Below, in pieces: positions 63,307-64,000 of a stretch of DNA of 64,000 nt. This stretch comes from Phoma sp. XZ068 (lineage: Eukaryota > Ascomycota > Dothideomycetes > Pleosporales > Didymellaceae), in contig RBKR01000009.1 of the NCBI GenBank assembly GCA_004835665.1, positions 434,001 to 498,000 of the forward strand, written 5' to 3'. The position numbers were made by a program, and so were the translations under genes. Under the pieces are notes generated by a model that was given only the letters and a program-made list of their open reading frames with translations, was not told the DNA's origin and searched no databases. The stretch's first letter is position 1. Each line of letters starts with the position of its first letter.

Positions 63307-64000
63307 TCATGCGTCAATCATCACGCTCCTGACCCAGTCGCCAAATCCACCCTCTTCGACACTCTTGCTGAATGCGACCCAGAACGCCAGTTTCTCGGAG
63401 ACTGGGCGCGCACAATGCTCGACTAGGGCTTTTACATTAATGCTTCGCAATCCTTGTATGCGCATCAGCTGCTCGGCCCATTCGAGATCCATGCCGCCTA
63501 CACTTCCGCCGCCCCATTGTTGCTTCATGCGCATCATAGTTATATAGTCCTGGGCCGTCGGTGACACGAGGTGGTCCCAGCCGTTGTCGGGACGGCCAGC
63601 TATGACATTGAGGTGTAGATGCTGCAGGAACATGGCCGGTGCGGTTGGGGTGTCCTGGGGCGCCGCCCAGGTAGTATTTGGGTTTGTGGCAGGGATCTGA
63701 GGTGGTAATACGGAAGCGTCTGCTAGGAAGGAACATAGACTCTCCCATTCTGCCCGATCGAATTCCTTGGTGTATGGTAGGGCTTTCTTCGTGATGCTGA
63801 GTCGTTTGATGTGACTCCTCGAGAACGGAGTGAGATCGCTCAGGAAGGGAACGGCTGCCTCGATGGCAGTGTGGAATGCGAAGGTGTACGTTGAATAAAG
63901 AATTTTCGAGGCTTCAGCGTGGATCTGACGATTAATGCTAAGTAACGAAGGTACTGTATGCCGTAGGTGTGCGGTGTATGGGGAAAGGAGGACACGGTAT
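63307..64000 (-). CDS. F-box-like fungal hypothetical protein, 5' part cut by window edge
   Basis: The frame is open from the right edge (63999) to a TGA at 63307, 230 residues. It reads LLSINRQIHAEASKILYSTY then TFAFHTAIEAAVPFLSDL, the familiar 'NRQIHxEA...LY..n.F.f' core that follows the F-box-like helix in many fungal proteins, and later WAEQLMRIQGLRSINVKALV. The F-box itself would lie outside the window. It is of the same general class as the gene at 2335-3733 but not close in sequence. An adaptor or interaction role is likely; nothing specific can be said. Confidence 0.72.
   Translation of the reverse strand, partial: YRVLLSPYTAHLRHTVPSLLSINRQIHAEASKILYSTYTFAFHTAIEAAVPFLSDLTPFSRSHIKRLSITKKALPYTKEFDRAEWESLCSFLADASVLPPQIPATNPNTTWAAPQDTPTAPAMFLQHLHLNVIAGRPDNGWDHLVSPTAQDYITMMRMKQQWGGGSVGGMDLEWAEQLMRIQGLRSINVKALVEHCARPVSEKLAFWVAFSKSVEEGGFGDWVRSVMIDA

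Overview
This window is nuclear DNA of a filamentous ascomycete. The genes carry many 45-75 base introns with GT..AG ends and CTAAC-type branch points. They are compact and lie on both strands. The gene families (SLT11, lunapark, MZM1, ATP14, DUF1765, fungal-type BPL1, fungal ankyrin and F-box-like proteins) are fungal. The overall flavour suggests Dothideomycetes, possibly Pleosporales, but that lineage is an inference. Exon joins were worked out by eye from splice signals and reading frame. Almost every multi-exon model below sums to a multiple of three and restores recognisable family motifs.

Layout. 1-8.9 kb: an aldo/keto reductase cut by the left edge, an F-box-like gene, then a 5 kb gene-poor stretch with one AT-biased ORF. 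8.9-16 kb: a dense housekeeping block with PDB1 (pyruvate dehydrogenase E1 beta), ERG6 (sterol C24-methyltransferase), SLT11/ECM2 (splicing), MZM1 (complex III assembly) and LNP1 (ER junctions). 17-32 kb: an accessory stretch with two ankyrin genes, a short-chain dehydrogenase followed by a 29-bp minisatellite, an M28-type transmembrane peptidase relative lacking two active-site residues, a DUF336/UPF0303 protein and a broken member of a four-cysteine family. 32-38 kb: a second aldo/keto reductase, a RING-CH membrane E3 with a His/Asp run, a Cys/His-rich unknown and an intact member of the four-cysteine family. 38-48 kb: housekeeping again, with an asteroid-domain nuclease relative, phosphoglucomutase, an oxysterol-binding protein, COA4 and biotin-protein ligase. 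49-52 kb: a secreted Thr/Cys-rich protein and a BTB gene with an apparent frameshift. 52-60 kb: a DUF1765 protein, ATP14 and TFIIB. 61-64 kb: a secreted thaumatin/Bys1-like protein with a chitin-binding domain, a polypurine tract and an F-box-like fragment at the right edge.

Functional links. Four genes act in mitochondrial energy metabolism: PDB1, MZM1, COA4 and ATP14. BPL1 biotinylates acetyl-CoA carboxylase and pyruvate carboxylase, which use the same carbon pool. ERG6 makes the sterols that OSH4-like proteins carry. Several pairs are divergent over short shared promoters: COA4/BPL1 (123 bp), MZM1/LNP1 (238 bp) and ATP14/SUA7 (263 bp). I saw no polyketide synthase, NRPS, intact transposon, rRNA or convincing tRNA. 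The most novel item is a fungal protein family with an exactly conserved C-x25-C-x2-C-x6-C spacing, present as an intact copy (37.1-38.1 kb) and a disrupted copy (26.1-27.2 kb).
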